DNA from: Kaftiobacterium sp035693805 | Lineage (GTDB): Bacteria; Sysuimicrobiota; Sysuimicrobiia; Sysuimicrobiales; Kaftiobacteriaceae | Assembly: GCA_035693805.1 (NCBI GenBank) | Contig: DASSGA010000251.1 | Span: forward strand, 1 to 6,576 | Reading direction: 5' to 3' | Length of the DNA: 6,576 nt | Shown here: positions 6,188 through 6,576 of the stretch, in pieces | Layout: every line of letters starts with the position of its first letter | How positions within the stretch are numbered: the first letter of the stretch is position 1 | Made by a program: the position numbers and the translations under genes | The notes under the pieces: generated by a model | Told to the model about the DNA's origin: nothing | The model's database searches: none | The model's input: only the letters and a program-made list of their open reading frames with translations

Positions 6188-6576
6188 GCGGCGTGACGAC
6201 CGGCGAGCGACAGGTCGCGACGAACCGCAAGGCGCGACACGAGTATCACATCGAGGAGACCCACGAGGCGGGCATCGTCCTCACCGGCACCGAGGTGAAG
6301 GCGCTGCGCGCCGGCCGGGCCAGCATCCAGGAGGCGTTCGCCCGCATCGAGGACGGTCAGGTGTGGCTGCACCACATGCACATCCCGCCCTACGAGGCCG
6401 GCAACATCTTCAACCACGAACCCCTCCGACCCCGCAAGCTGCTGCTCCACCGGCGCGAGATCGACAACCTCATCGGCCGCGTGCAGCGCGACGGCTACAC
6501 CGTGGTCCCCACCGCGCTGTACTGGAAGGGCAACAAGGTCAAGGCCGAGGTCGCCCTGGCCAAGGGCAAGCAGGCG
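6184..6576 (+). CDS. smpB: SsrA-binding protein SmpB (3' end beyond window)
   Basis: Binds tmRNA (SsrA) and helps load it onto stalled ribosomes for trans-translation. The visible 131 residues cover the OB-fold core. They include Ala-Thr-Asn-Arg-Lys-Ala at 12-17, Glu-Tyr-His-Ile at 20-23, Gly-Thr-Glu-Val-Lys-Ala-Leu-Arg at 35-42, Asn-His-Glu-Pro at 77-80 and Arg-Lys-Leu-Leu-Leu-His at 84-89, followed by Arg-Glu-Ile at 91-93. The sequence stops at the window edge just after Lys-Gly-Lys-Gln, where SmpB normally continues with Tyr/His-Asp-Lys-Arg and a basic tail of about 20-25 residues that enters the ribosome. So the gene is cut off by the window rather than broken. GTG at 6184 forms a GTGA overlap with the previous gene's stop; a second GTG at 6193 is a possible alternative, and neither has a strong Shine-Dalgarno site. 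The tmRNA gene ssrA is sometimes near smpB but is not in this window. Confidence 0.95.
   Translation, partial: MSGVTTGERQVATNRKARHEYHIEETHEAGIVLTGTEVKALRAGRASIQEAFARIEDGQVWLHHMHIPPYEAGNIFNHEPLRPRKLLLHRREIDNLIGRVQRDGYTVVPTALYWKGNKVKAEVALAKGKQA

Noticed and set aside
1..6576. CRISPR arrays, insertion sequences, tRNA, riboswitches or terminators
   Set aside because: I saw no regular direct repeats, transposase motifs or cloverleaf-like sequence, and no hairpin followed by a T-run. A Moco riboswitch would need an untranslated leader, and there is no room for one before moeA.

Overview
This is a GC-rich (roughly two-thirds G+C by eye), gene-dense bacterial chromosomal segment. All nine genes lie on the + strand with almost no intergenic DNA; the longest gap between genes is 13 bases. 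Several genes use GTG or TTG starts and most junctions are stop/start overlaps. The sequence contains no mobile element, CRISPR array, tRNA or rRNA that I can recognise. The base composition, packing and diverged but intact enzymes fit an uncultivated, possibly thermophilic or subsurface bacterium. SmpB rules out an archaeon, but I cannot assign a phylum from sequence alone.

Layout: (1) bases 3-1064 hold the C-terminal part of a protein I cannot name securely, with features suggesting the HPr-kinase/PEP-carboxykinase-like nucleotide-binding superfamily. (2) Bases 1078-3291 hold tdh and kbl, the two-step pathway from threonine to glycine. Tdh oxidises L-threonine to 2-amino-3-ketobutyrate, and Kbl cleaves that unstable product with CoA to glycine and acetyl-CoA. 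(3) Bases 3295-5520 hold three molybdenum cofactor (Moco) genes: moeA (molybdate insertion), moaC (cyclic pyranopterin monophosphate synthase) and a mog/moaB-type molybdopterin adenylyltransferase. (4) Bases 5517-6187 hold a PaaI-like hotdog thioesterase with an N-terminal Cys-x2-Cys-Gly motif and an 87-residue predicted membrane protein of unknown function. (5) Base 6184 to the window end holds smpB, the tmRNA-binding ribosome-rescue protein, cut off near its C-terminus.

The whole run looks like one transcription unit, because there is no room for an independent promoter or terminator between genes. Inside it, tdh-kbl forms one functional pair and moeA-moaC-mog another. The link between threonine breakdown, Moco synthesis and smpB is probably genomic packing rather than one pathway. 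I found no clear evidence of a new multi-gene system. The most worthwhile oddities are the unnamed first protein, unusual substitutions in MoeA and MoaC motifs, and the uncharacterised membrane protein beside smpB.
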